The notes under the pieces were generated by a model. The model made no database searches. It saw nothing but the letters and a program-made list of their open reading frames with translations, and had not been told where the DNA came from. Positions 25,871 to 39,141 of a stretch of 64,000 nucleotides of DNA are shown here, one piece after another. The stretch comes from Antedon mediterranea. Taxonomy: Eukaryota; Echinodermata; Crinoidea; Comatulida; Antedonidae. The stretch spans positions 22,674,288 through 22,738,287 of the forward strand of contig NC_092676.1 of NCBI RefSeq assembly GCF_964355755.1, written 5' to 3'. The position numbers were made by a program, and so were the translations under genes. The first letter of the stretch is position 1. Every line of letters starts with the position of its first letter.

Positions 25871-28800
25871 GCCTGATGTGTGTATATATTTTAAACATAT
25901 AAAATGACAAAAAAAATGATAAACTATATTCAGGAAAAAAATGTTATGAAACAAATCTCAATATAAAATATATGTATTGTATACTATATTTAAACAGGCC
26001 TCATATTATTATTACTCAGATTAACTTATTTTTACCAATCTAAATGTTAATCACATGACAGCACACGGTGTAATTATAGTTACGATATTATGAATCCAAA
26101 ATAATACTTTGTGATGAGCCAATACTATTCTCAACGGGGATACAGTAGTTGAACAGGATATGTCTAGCACTATATTGACCTTTTCAGAAATATATAGTAT
26201 GTTCAACTACAACAGTATATATATTGCCTACTGTAGCATTTAGTACATTACACATTAATATTTCATATCAAAGTATATCGTTGTCATGTGATTGGTTGAT
26301 TTTTTGTTAATGGAATATTAATTATATTCAATGGTTCTATTCAACAGCTGTAAAGCAAGCTTTAAAATGGAGCTTTTGATTTGCTACCAATGGGTGATGA
26401 CTGACTTAGGTCAGGTTAATCCATGTGTCGTCGGTCATCCACTGAACCTAGAAACGATTGTGTCGGGGTACATGCGCGCAATAGGTCATCGCAAATTGAA
26501 AGCTCCGTACAATAATGTGATTTGCCATATTCCTGTTCTACTCCATGGAAAAAACCAAGTAGAGCTTTCTTTTATCTTCGTTTTTAACTGATAAATATTT
26601 AATAAATGCTCTCCCCTTCTATTAATTGACCAGTATTTCAGGAAAAACATAGTTCGGTTAAACCTGAACTACCTAAATACTAATAGGCCTGTTTAGTAAA
26701 AACATAAACAAAATTCAAATACTCAAATTTCATTATTAGAAAATAAAAATAAAATGACTTTGTGGCGCCAGAGGCTATGTCTAACCTCATTTAGATACCA
26801 TGTGAAAAAATAAAATTAGTGATGATAAAAATGAATTACAAACATGGTTAAGGTTTATGGCCACTTAAAAAATATTGGAGGATCCCTATGCCTGCCTGCC
26901 TCTCCCTGGCCCCTCAAACGTAAATTTCAGTTGTTTGAAAAACAGAATGCAAAATTAGAACACTTTTTGGGCCCTGGTAGCATGATCCCTGTTCAACACC
27001 TATTTCAAAATCCTGGATCTGCCACTGCCCCCCCCCCACTGCCCACTACAGCGCAGAAGTAGTGGGTGTGTGTTTAGATGTTTATATTTTGTTGTACTGT
27101 ACTATTTGTGTTCAGAATTTAATAGCTCATACCATGAAAATGTGAATTATTAACTTTACAGTATAAAACAAATTTAACATTAATACAATGAAAAAAGCTG
27201 GAGAAACTTATATCCCTCCTCTTGGCTTTCTCTGAACATATTTTATACTACAGTGACTGTGTGGGTTGGGCTATTATGCATCCATGGATGTGTTTTATAA
27301 ATTGCTATGTTCTTAATGAAATGTTACATAAAACATTTTGTTAAATTCTATAACATTTAATTGACAAAGAAATTATACTGTTTTTTTTATCAAATCTTCA
27401 ATTTAATGTTCATTTTTATTTTTTCAAAAACGGTAAGAGTTGTATAAATTTCACTGTTTCAACCAGTAGAATTATTATAATATGTAAAAAATCCTTTTAA
27501 GGCTAATAAAAACCTTAGAGCACAAAATAGGATTAAGGGACCATGTACAAAAGTCAATACAGTACTAGTAACTTGTTGATGTTCTGAAAAACTATCATTT
27601 TGTATGGGATATCATCACAGATACCTACTTTACGTGTTGGTTGTTGTGTAACCTTGATGATTTTGATTCTATTCAAATAAAAGATCAACTTTTTAGTTAA
27701 AATTACACTTTATTTGTTTTTAAACAAATAAAATAGTTAAAACATTTTAAAAATATATTTCATACAAATTTAATGATTTTACACCTTAAAACATTTGTAG
27801 CATGGGTTTATTTTTTTAAGTTAAGCTAGCTTTGACGACATAATCTTTCCATAGTTCAAATGTTTCTTGGAATTTGGAAGGATACTGGGTTTTGGGAAAA
27901 GCGTCCAAACAGTTAAGGTTGAAAAAAGTCAAAAAAGAGAGGAACTGAAGGCTTGTCGGGTTGTCCCCACTCTCTAAAAATCTGCCTGGACTAAAAACTA
28001 AAACAAAAAGATTTTGAAATTTTGATAAAATTTGGTTTAACTCAAACCTAGGTTCACGCCAATTTGGCGAAAAATAATGACACAAGATTGGTGAATGCAT
28101 TTCAAACATTAACATTGTGTTTGAAAACAAAATTGCATTTAGAAAATCTGATATTTGAGAGGTTGTATTCTTAATTTAAAAAAAACTTGAGTTCACGCAC
28201 AACCCATATTATGGTGCTTACTACTACTACTGTACTGGGATAAAATTGTTATCTATGTACTCTTTTTTCCAGTATAGAAATGTAACGTAATGATAATTCT
28301 TCACAATGCCACGCCCTTAAAGCACATGACAAGTTCAATAGTTCATTTGAAAAATGTTCTTAATGATAAAACAACAGGAAATACAAGCTTGTGTATTTAT
28401 GATGTTATGATGTTTGCAATTGATGCTCATATAGATAATTTTAGACATACCTTGTCATTCATTAGATTTAGTTTTGTTACTAAATAAATGACTACATCAA
28501 CCATTAAAAAAAGTATTATATCTACAGTATATCAGTATCAGTAGTATAAAAATCATGTTGAAAATGACAACAATGTAGTTATTGACATAATTATAAGCCC
28601 ATTAATAGAAAATAGAGAGTGGTGAACAAAAATAGTGGTCAGTTATCAATTAAGAAAGAAATAATATCTAAATTTAGGTGGATTTTATTCTAACTTTGCT
28701 GATATTGTTTATAAATAACTTTTTAAAATCCTTTGGGTGTGGCAAGTTGAAGGTAATTATGCTATAATTGAGTTTTATACTAGCGATAGCTCTACAAATC

Positions 28801-31800
28801 AAAATTACAAAGTTCCTCTGTTATAATTAAAATAGAAAAATCATCAAGGATTATTGATAAAATGACATTATTCAATTTGCATGAAGTCTTTGAAATATTA
28901 AACATTATGAAGTGCTGGCAATATTAATTACATATGATGTTATACTTGCTTTCTTTTACTTTAAAAATTATGAGCTCCTGGCAATATCAAGTATTGAGAA
29001 ATCAATCATATGCCAATTATATAATAAACTACATTAAATATATGGAATACCATACATGTAAAGTATGATTCTTTAACATCTGTTTGGTGTCACAAACTCA
29101 TAATTTTTAATAATTTACATGATGGTGGTTTACTAATTGTGCAGTACTGAAGGCTCTATGGAAGTTGATTATGAAGCTGCCTATCAAAAAAAAGGAAGGG
29201 TACTAAGGTTGCAAGACTATAACAGTTAATAAGTGGAACTTCATAATGGGTGCTCACTGCTATATAACCTGGGAGCAAGGCTTTAAATTAATATTAAAAA
29301 TAGACCCAAAATAAATCAGACCTCTTAACTTGCTATAATTTATTCAGTAGACTTGAGGAAAAATTGCAGTAGGAAATACAAAATGTCAGTAGTTTTTACG
29401 TATCATGTCAAACAGTCATTCTCATGTTTCTGTTATTTTTGTACTCGACAACTGTGTTTCATGTCATGAAAATGATAGATTTTATGACTGGCCACACCCT
29501 CATTGTCTGTGAAGTTATCATCTTGTTTGTGTTCAATTGACTCTTGTTATGGTTGAGGAAAAGTTGAGGGCTTTTTGTGGTCTGGGGTCTTATGATTTGA
29601 CCATAATTATCATATAACATTCATATATTACTGGAACAGAATCATATTTTTGCATAGTTTTTTAAAATTTATTTGTAGTATCTATTTCCGTATATCCATA
29701 ATTTGGCCGAATTTACATAACTGTAGTAATTACAGTACATATGTTAAATTAAATGAAATATCTGACCAGTGGCTATTTACAAATCACAGTGAGACATTTC
29801 CCTTAAGTACTTTAGTATTGTACTGTATTTTATTTAAGTAAGTCATTTTTGTTTTCATCGCTAATCGCAATGAGTATAGTTATTTGACACTATGAAGTTC
29901 CTGTATTACTATTAGGCATTACAACATTTAAATCTCTTTCATAGTATGTTTTAAAACAAACATTTAAAACTGCACTATGCATATAAATGAACAAATTATA
30001 TCAATATGCTCTAAAAATATCCAGGTCTAATTAACTATTGACTGGGGTTTACATACAGCATTTCAAATCAGAACCATAGGGCATGATAACACTAATGGTA
30101 TTTTCTCAATATTACTGACATGCTTTTTCACACCTAGTTGCATAATGGTATTATCCGGATGTGTATTGTTCTGTATATAGCACATAAATGGAGCCATAAA
30201 GAGAATGATGTATAATGTACATTTAAAGCACATTAACAATATTTTCATATTTTTTGGATACATAATGTTTTTATAAATATCATTGTGTGTTTACGTTTCT
30301 AACATTTTAATATTTGTTGAGTTCAATCTTTCTCCAATCAAAAATCTTCAATGAAAAATAAATTTAATCTTTGTCAATTTTCTTTTCAAATTGAACTATG
30401 AACTCTGTGTGAAGAAAGTTTCCCAATGCCAGCTTTCATTAGACTGTTTCCGGACCCAGTCAAATCTTTGTATAATAGTCACAATAACATTAACATTAAG
30501 GAGGTTTTTATACTGGTTGGAGTAAATTTATCCCAAATCTTGCTGGCAAAACCTGTTCGTTTTTACCACTTCAAGAAGATCTTTTCCAAGAAAGACAAAT
30601 TTAGTCTATTCACACATCATTAATAACAGTACTCCCTATTGGCATCTTTAACATTGCTTTTTTGTGTAAACAAGCTTCCCATGTTTATGATATCACATGC
30701 TATATATTCTCTTTAGGTCACATTTCAGTAACAAACAAAATAATGTTTTCTTCATGAAATGTTGGAATAAAAGTAATCTATTTACAATTTATTTCAGATT
30801 CTAACCTGTTAACTTCTGGGCAAGTTGAAACTTTGAAAAAAAAATGTTTTGCTTATGCTAATTATATAGGGCCATAGAGGGAGTAAATAACACTTTGTTC
30901 CCTCCATTCAAAAGATATAGCTACACATATTAGTAATTCGCTAATACTACAAGTAAACATAAATCATATTTTAAAAGAACTTAAAGTAAAAAACACTACA
31001 TCTTTCCAATTTTTGTTGTCAATGACTATTCTTTTAAAACACATCCATACATCATATCACTTTGTGAATTGGCATGTTAGACTTTTTCAGTACCAGGCGT
31101 GGTTGTTTTGTAGCCTATCCTACATTTTGCACATTGTTGGGTGTCTGCAAAATAGGGCTTCACAGAATTTTTAGAACATATATTGCTCCTTGTTTATGTA
31201 CAGTATGTGTCCTAAAGGAGATTATTATTACTCTATACTCACTATTAAGTTTAGTTTTATAATTACCGTATTTCAAATTTAATACTTACCCCAGGGAAAG
31301 AATGAAAATAAAAATGTGCCCAATCTAATCGAAACATGAAGACGGGAATGATCTTTGAAGTGGTGCAATAACAATGAAAAAACACCTCATATATCACAAA
31401 TTTAATAGCGGAATAGTTAATTTAATCTATTTGACATTTCAAACCTTTCCGAACAATATGAAATAATGTTCAAATAGCAATATTTTGAAATTGGAGAAAA
31501 CACTTGAGTATGTATAGAACTGCGTAGGTATTTGAATTAAGTAAACATTTGTTTATTATTCAAGAAAAAGTAATCTTATTCTATCAACACGATATTTCAT
31601 TGTACGCATGCTCAGTTGGGATGCACGTACGCCAACATCATCAACACAGACTAAATTATGTCTAGTAATATTTCACATTAATATAAATTATACATATATT
31701 GTGTGTACTGTAGTTTTGAGTTACTGATGTCGCTATCACTATAGTTTAATAACAAATTATGTCTAGTACTATTATTTATGATACATATGTATACATCTGT

Positions 31801-31902
31801 ACTCAATTTATTCAAGTCAGTGTATGGTAATTAAAAAAAACCCAAAAGGTAGAAAAAAATGATTCCATAATGTATGGTTAAAAAAAAATAAAAAAACTTC
31901 CA

Positions 31903-31951
31903 CTGAAGAAGGACTAGTAATGCCAGAAAGCTCTGCAATTTATTTCTGGCT
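31903..31951 (+). repeat. Retroelement-like CTGAAGA...GAAAGCTC motif, hammerhead-like core
   Basis: CTGAAGA at 31903 is followed by a short imperfect stem containing GGACTAGTAATGCC and then GAAAGC at 31926. This order recalls the CTGANGA/GAAA core of hammerhead ribozymes carried by Penelope-like and related retroelements. The following GCCAGAAA...TTTCTGGC forms an 8-bp hairpin. The stem equivalent to helix II is degenerate and helices I and III are not evident, so activity is doubtful; a dead retroelement end is more likely. Confidence 0.3.
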
Positions 31952-31976
31952 GTTTTACTTTATTGTTTTGATTTAG

Positions 31977-32004
31977 AATATGCTCATTTTTAAATGAGCA
32001 TATT
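31977..32004. repeat. Perfect 13-bp inverted repeat with 2-base spacer
   Basis: AATATGCTCATTT is followed after TT by its exact reverse complement. It lies just downstream of the retroelement-like motif at 31903 and may be part of the same remnant. Confidence 0.7.
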
Positions 32005-32410
32005 GTATCCCCATTGAGATTCAGCCTCTGATAATATTATCATTGTCTTTTTCAGTAGTTTGATTTTGGATTTGTAAAAAAAAATATTATATTATGTATA
32101 GTATATTTTGTTAATGAAGTCATTAGATCCTATAGTTTTATAACAAATTATGTTTATTACCATTATCAATAAAAATGGTAAATATGTATAATTTTTGGTT
32201 AAAAAAAACCCAAAATGTAGAAAAAGTAACGGATATATTTTTCGAAAGATATGATATTTTCAGTTAAGAAAGTAATATAATTCCTAAGGTTTTAATATCC
32301 TGTTCAATTAATCTCAGAAATGTTTTTTAAAACCAAATTATATCTTCAATGAATTGGCCTTAAGACTCAAACTGCTTTTCTATAGTCAGACCCCTGGAGA
32401 ATTAGCTTAC

Positions 32411-32476
32411 CTAGAAAATACAAATTAGCCAATTCTCCTGGTAATGTAAATATTTTATTGACAACTTTTGACAGTT
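32411..32476 (-). other. Candidate minus-strand exon, unrecognised
   Basis: Bounded by an acceptor-like CATTCCAG and a donor CTAG|GTAAGC, it reads ELSKVVNKIFTLPGELANLY and on to FL in one open frame. Its entry phase fits the exit phase of the candidate exon at 40520-40577. A frame of this length is open by chance fairly often, and the family is not recognised, so this is a lead rather than an annotation. Confidence 0.2.
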
Positions 32477-35110
32477 CTGGAATGTCATGAATATAGTTAG
32501 GGTATGTATGTAGACTTCATTTGAAAAAAAATGAAAAATTTTGTATTTTGCTAATCAGCTGCCCATCCTAGTACTTTTCATTTTAAAGATGATATTACGC
32601 TGGTCCAATAAATGACGAGTGGAAGGCCTATTCTATCCACTTTCCTCAATCGCCCCTGTTTGTAAAATTACCATCCCCTTCGCGTCTACCAACCACCCCA
32701 AAAAAGAACTAATGTAATACATTTCATTTGACATAGCAGATGACTACTGTAATTTGTTGCTAGGGTCCATCGTTCGATCCCACCAGTCTGTACCCCAAAC
32801 TTATTCATATTGCTACATGATCTTGTGTCAGTGTAACAAGATTTATGTTTGTTGATGTAATATAAATGTTAGTTTAACATAGCTTTTAATGTGATAGCAA
32901 TCACATCTTCAAACGTGTGTAACATATGCTTCAAATCAATTGAATACATTTAAACAGGGAAGGCTAATGTTTGGATAACACTTGAAAGGCACAAATAGAG
33001 AAAGAATATATGTCTGGTTGGAATCGAACCTCTCCTCTCGCTAAATACATTTCATTCATTAAATTGACAACATATTATAAATTTTCATACAGTAATTTTA
33101 ATATCAATCAATCAGACTTATATAAACGCCGGTATCCATAAAGTAATGTTTAGAGGCGCTTGACAAAGTTAAACAGGAAATTCTTCTGTGTATATGTGAT
33201 ATTGACGTTTTCTGATGAAGTAATTTAATGCATTAAAACTGAGATTACATTTTTTAACAATAGGTACTAATGAAATAAATCCATGGAAATAAAACTCCAT
33301 AAAACGCATAAGAAAACAAGAGAATTCAGAGGTGAGTATTACACTGTTTACTATCATAGTCCACAGGGCCATATAATACATTTACTATTAGGAATCTTAT
33401 TATATTAACGAATATCTGTCATATCCATTTATTCATAATACTTTATTAAAAACAGAAGCAGCATTTGTATCCCTGACCAATGGTGGGCAGTATAGTCATG
33501 ATGGGCTAGTAATGTTACTTTGGTCAGTATTTGTTCACAGAAAGTGCCTAATATACAGTAGTATAAAGAATTAAAAAATATATTAGCCATTAAAATTGAA
33601 CATAATATACTGATCCATCAAGCCAATGGATCAATTTTTTTTAATGGCCGGATGGGACAGTTAAAAAACCTTAATAATGACCTCTGAGAAGTTGAATGAC
33701 AAACAAAAAATGAAAATAAATATGTAGGCCTACAACCACAAACCCTCAAAATGACATGATCTCATTTCCGTATCCACTGAGACAAAAATAATAATCCAAA
33801 ATTATAATTCATACAAAAGTCATAATGACAAATGCATATTTGCATAAAAACATATATTAATATTTTATTAGTAATGATTTTTTTACACCATTGGGAATAT
33901 CTGATTCTTTGTTGCTCACTCACAGCAAGGTACTGTACAATTGAGGTGAAGAAATATTTAAAAAAAATTTAAATCATGGACACTGTATAGTCTACTATTA
34001 ACAAGATCCCCATCTTGCCCATGGCAGTTTTGAGTCAAAGGGACAATTTAATGGGAAGACCACAAGTCTCCCTCAAGCCTCCCCCTGATCCACCTCTGAA
34101 AGTCTTTGGATAAAAAGAGGATTTGGAAGTCAGGGGCAGGTAATTTCTTAAATGGGTAAGCGCTGAAAATGTATGCTACGTATAATAGTAAAAAGTAGTT
34201 CAAATGTAGTTAATTATTTCATTTTAGGTGTTAAAAGGGGAAGCGCATTCCTCTAAGGTGCTACCCGCTGGATTCGTCCTTGTGGGGTACATGTCTAGTG
34301 GGTCACAATTTGGCATTTTAGGTTCAGAATACAATACCCTAAATTGGAAATGCCATTTAAGGGCATCGGATAAACTAAGAAGAAGGGGAAGGTGTACACC
34401 CACATAGATAATAAAATCGTCAATTACCATGACCTTGGGAGTGTAGGCAATCAAAACACTAAGCTAGTGTCAGCTCAATTTGCTTTTTTTATAAGAAAAC
34501 TGCTATCAGACCATTTTTTCCCAATAGATTGAGAGTGTCATGATACCTAATGTTTATACGTAGAGGTATAAACCTCCATGGTTTATAGAAAGTCTGTAAT
34601 TTGAAAGACACACCTTTGAAACGGTGTTTTGGTAAATTTTCATTTCCATATACTTTAATTGTATGCGCAAACATGTCTCATCAACCTAAGGTCAACAGGT
34701 CAAAAGAACTGTACTGTACATGGTAGGTAGCTAGTTTGACCGATAGACCCAGCCTTAATATACCTAATAAATGCATCACGAAAAGTGACTTTCTGTGAAA
34801 TAGACAAAGAGAATGAAAATATTGCCAGATTTTAATTATTTATTACCAACCTTTATTTCTTGAATAATGAAGATTTAGTTAGTGTCGGGGGGGCCAAATT
34901 ATTCATGCAGATGACTGATAAGAACCATGATATCATACAGTTAAAAAATGAACAATTACATAGATCTTTTATGAAGGATTGTTTTGCTTTGAGATATTGA
35001 ACCAGACTGTAGTCCTGCCCACACTACGATAATATCCCAATGCTTCTTAACATTTACAGATAATAAAAGCACACACAAAGTATGTGGGAAGATTTCAGTT
35101 TCTATCTATC

Positions 35111-36881
35111 CAGGCCCGTATCCAGGGGGGGTGCGTTGGGTGCAGACGCACCCCCCCAAGTCCCAAAAGGTCCACTATTTCCTCGGTTGGTATTTTTTCT
35201 TGTCTTGTTTAACTAAAGACAATATCATTATATATATACAAAATTTACATTATCAATGGTATACAAACAAAAATATGCTAATATAAAATGAAAAAATACC
35301 GGTAATTAAATTACGGAATCTGAACTGACTACAAACTCGATGTAAAACATGCGCAGTCGATCATGTGACGACAAGCAATAGCTTAGCGCTTCATGTACGC
35401 GGTACGCGGTAAAGTGTTTGCTGGAGAAATACAGACAACTTAACGTCAGGGAACACGTGTACTTTTTGTCGGGGAATATAATATACAGTAAAAAGCGTTC
35501 GCGTTCACTTCGTAGCTAGCTTCAGCGCCTAGAAAACCGCGACGTTTCATTCACCGTGAGAGTACGTCAGAGTGATATTATGCACTTTATATGCATTCAT
35601 TATTGCCAGCGATCTAACTTACTACTAAACAATAGCTAGGTACGCACTTGTCTGGCGGTATCCCTTTGTACGAATCGTTCAACGTTGGGTCGAGACGCGT
35701 GATATCAAGTTTCATCCAGGGACCAAAATGTGTAATGTGTTATTTTCCAGGCGAAGTTTACCGACGGTTACGTCGTGTACTGCGTCGACGTACGCTACAC
35801 TACAGCAAAAACGAATTATGTTAATTGTTCGTTTGTTCACCAATTTTTTAATTTACAAGTAACCTTCTGTACCGTGGGGCACCTAAAATAAATTTTTCAT
35901 CCATTACTAAACAAAAAAACATGCCATTTTCGCTTAGCCAACATTATAGCTATAGTTATTACATTTTCAATATCCTGTATGTCATGAATTTCTCACCACT
36001 CGGAAGTCCAGATGGTACGCATGCATACACCTGGGAGGAATAAACTTTTTCCCCGACTGAAAAAGGTCTACGCTTGCGTTTTTTAAGCCTCTAGGCCTGA
36101 TGTTTCCAAAGTATAAAATGCAATTTTTTGAAGACCTGCAGCTCTAGTTTTAAACATTTTCTTAGCTCAGCCCCAACAATAAAGCTGGTCATATTTCGAA
36201 GAACAAGAAGTACATTTTCCGGGACCTAACATCTCTATTTTTCAAACATTTCTTAGCTCAGTCACAACCCATGATAGGGACTTATATATTTTTTTTCATG
36301 TTTTGAAGTATAAATAAGTCCAATTTCCAGGACCTCCAACTCTATTTTTCAAAATTTTCTTTGAACTTTTATTTTTTAACTTGAAAAATATGGATTGAAA
36401 CCGTCATCGCGCATCGTTTTTTTGCACGCAGTATTTTATTTATGCATTATAAAAAATGGAAAAAATGGCTACCCTAAATCTGATTAAAAAAAACCTCAAA
36501 TGACGCTAGTACGCGTTGCTTCCGGGGGCTTCGCCCCCTGGACCCCACCGGGGGTCCTTGGCGGCCCCTGGCCCTCAGCCTAGTGATGCTCGCATAGCCC
36601 CCTCGTCGGGGAATGTAGCCCCCGCGTCGGGAAGATCCTGGCGCCACCCCTGCTGAGTTGGCCTCATCATGAAAGCGTTAAGTTCTGGTGTCCATCGTTC
36701 AACTAGCCCAAGCCACAACAGAGAGTCTTACATCAGTCTTTAGAACGTCAAATAACGCAAATTTTTCCAGGGCCTTCGGCCCCTGGACCCTGACCGGGGG
36801 CCCTTGGCGGCCCCCTGGCCCCCAGCCATTGTTGCTCGCTTCGCTCGCACCCCCCCATTATAAATGCTGCATACGGGCCTG
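35111..36881. mobile_element. Non-autonomous hAT-like transposon, 1.77 kb
   Basis: The left end CAGGCCCGTATCCAGGGG and the right end, whose reverse complement is CAGGCCCGTATGCAG, form short terminal inverted repeats starting with the CAGG typical of hAT elements. The nine bases CTATCTATC immediately flank both ends (35102-35110 and 36882-36890), consistent with a target-site duplication, although hAT normally makes eight and the site itself is a short CTAT repeat. The interior near 36510-36860 holds two copies of GC-rich hairpin-forming sequence around GGGCTTCGCCCCCTGGACC. No transposase frame is visible. The GC-rich middle (35350-35850) differs sharply from the AT-rich host. Confidence 0.75.
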
Positions 36882-38270
36882 CTATCTATCTACTTATTAT
36901 ACAGTAATTTATGCAATTGGATGGATGAAATTATCCAGTGTCATGTCTAATTATTATGCAAATATTCAATTAATAATAATAATAGGGATGGTTAAACGAG
37001 GATTATTAATAGAAATTTAAAGGTTAGCAATATCAAAACCACAGATGAGACTTATTATGGCTTGAGTTCTAAGAATGTATAACAGTTTATAGAACATATT
37101 ACACTTTCATAAAACCATTACCTTTTCCCCTCATTGTTTGGGTTTCTATGAGAGGGAAAGATGCGTTACAATCAGATTCTTCTCATGCACGCACATTTTC
37201 AGTCACAATTCTGGATACGATAAATAATTACAAGACGGCGAACTACAAGGTGACAGCTGATGATTAGTACATAAAATAATTCATCGACCACCTCATGTTT
37301 TAATCAATTTAGTCAATATTCAAGTTTACCAATTTTTAGATATAGTTATTTACTATTATTCAAAATGCAAGGTGTGTCTGGCTGATCTCCCAGCCATATT
37401 GGGTATAAACCATGGTATTAGTGTACAGATTTAGGAGTTTCTGAATCCAGTACCTGAATTATTATGTAACATTATCCATTTTTCTGAGGTCATAAGTTGA
37501 CAATTAAAACATTGCCTTATATAAAAGTTATGTATACTGGTATTTAACAAAAAAATACTGGTAGTTGAATAATGTAGAATAACAGCATTTTATTATCCTT
37601 TTTTTATATTTCTATATTTTCATTCATTTTTCATCTAAAGCGAAAAGCTAAATCAAGTTAAACAGCCAGAATGAGAAAGGAAATTATGCTATCTTTCGGA
37701 TAGCATTAATTATTTTATATTATAAAAACAATGAAAAATTAAAAATATATAAACTGGTTTTAAGTACAATATTTTTATTTATCATAATGGTATAAAAATA
37801 TCATTAACTGTTTTTTTCATTATGTTCTCATTTGTTTATCAGTAAAGTATTTATTACAATGAATATGAAAACATGTTAAACTGCTTTGTATCTGTTTCAT
37901 TTGTTTACAGTACAGTATAGTATATCTTTGCTTGCCATAGAAAGCCTACATATAATTACTACTGGGGTGTGGTTAATTATATGCCTCTCAATCCGCGACT
38001 CTCGTTCCAGCTGGATTTCAAATGCACAACGCATGATGAAATGACGAAGAACAGCGTGTCTGACTCAATCAATGCATTGTAGCTTAAATCAATAAAATAA
38101 ATATAAATTTAACAAGGCAGATAATTGTATATTGTTGACTAATGTCTAATGCAGTGGTAATTTCAAGCCGAGAGATGAGCATTATTTCTAAGATATTAAA
38201 TTAATAGTTGAATATTGTCAAGATGATATGCATAGAATATTTTATGCATAATTATATTCTTTGTATCTAA

Positions 38271-38281
38271 AGAGGGCGCTA
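38271..38281 (+). promoter_or_regulatory. CTCF-like core motif, second copy
   Basis: AGAGGGCGCTA is identical to the site at 8433 and in the same orientation, preceded in both cases by CTAA or TTAA-like sequence rather than the canonical CCA. Confidence 0.3.
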
Positions 38282-39104
38282 TATATCTTTACCTCGCTAT
38301 GATACTTATTATTATCACATATTTCCAGCTACTGTACTGTACTATTATTTAATACAGTAACTGTATTGTAGTAATCTTTTTTTTTTCGTTATGGTCTTGA
38401 GTGAAAACCTTAAGTTAACAAACATCAAAAACAAAGTAGCCTAAACTCAGACAAATAAATATTATAAATCAAAAATTATATTTCAATCAACATTTGACAA
38501 ATTTAATTATTAATATCACTCAAATTAATATTTGTTATTTTAGGATTTATCTAACAGTTAAGTCAGATGTATTCTTTTTATGTTTATGGTCTTACTATTC
38601 TAGTATAGGATCAGGTTTTTGCAGGGTTGAAAAACAAGGGAGGGTGGACCCCAGAATTGTTTTCTTTCTAGAAAGCCGTTTCTGTTGAGTGGAACAGTAC
38701 CCTCCTGGCTCTAAAAACTGTTACAGAAAAACCAATGTGGTTTTTTATCTATAAAATCAAAATCATGATCATTTAAATTTTCCATTCCAAAACAGTCAAA
38801 TGCTAGAAAACATTAATAAACAAGCTGTGACAATCTGGAGAGTGTTCAATTATAATAAAAGTCACATTAGTGACATTAATTGCAGATTAATATTAAAGTC
38901 ATGGTTCAAGTACTTGGGTAATTGTGACTAGTGTGTATTGTATTAATTGTCAATGTCCCTCCTGTGTGTGTCCAAGGACAATTGTTTGTGTGTTAAATAA
39001 ATATTAATCTTGACAGCTCTGTGATAAGTTCTATTTCATTATAGTAATTTTAACAAGGTCACAAACCAAAAACTACGAAGTATGTTATGAAATTATAATC
39101 TTAA

Positions 39105-39141
39105 GCTCTGTCTACACTGACATTCAAACTAGTTTGACAAC
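39105..39141 (+). mobile_element. Isolated end of the GCTCTGTCTACACT MITE family
   Basis: GCTCTGTCTACACTGACATT followed by CAAACTAGTTTGACAA matches the terminus of the elements at 44497 and 55239. No matching right end was found, so this is a truncated copy. Confidence 0.55.

Noticed and set aside
27816-28130. 104-residue minus-strand open frame
   Set aside because: Opens at TTG, is Phe/Leu/Ser-rich as expected from AT-rich DNA, and resembles no family.
29145-29229. Possible terminal exon reading TEGSMEVDYEAAYQKKGRV and on to a stop
   Set aside because: Only 28 codons, weak acceptor, no upstream exon that could be joined with confidence.
32990-33040. tRNA-like GGTTCGATTCC on the minus strand
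   Set aside because: No matching T-stem or acceptor stem.
36688-37020. 110-residue plus-strand open frame
   Set aside because: Lies across the GC-rich right part and the edge of the hAT-like element; repeats rather than a host gene.
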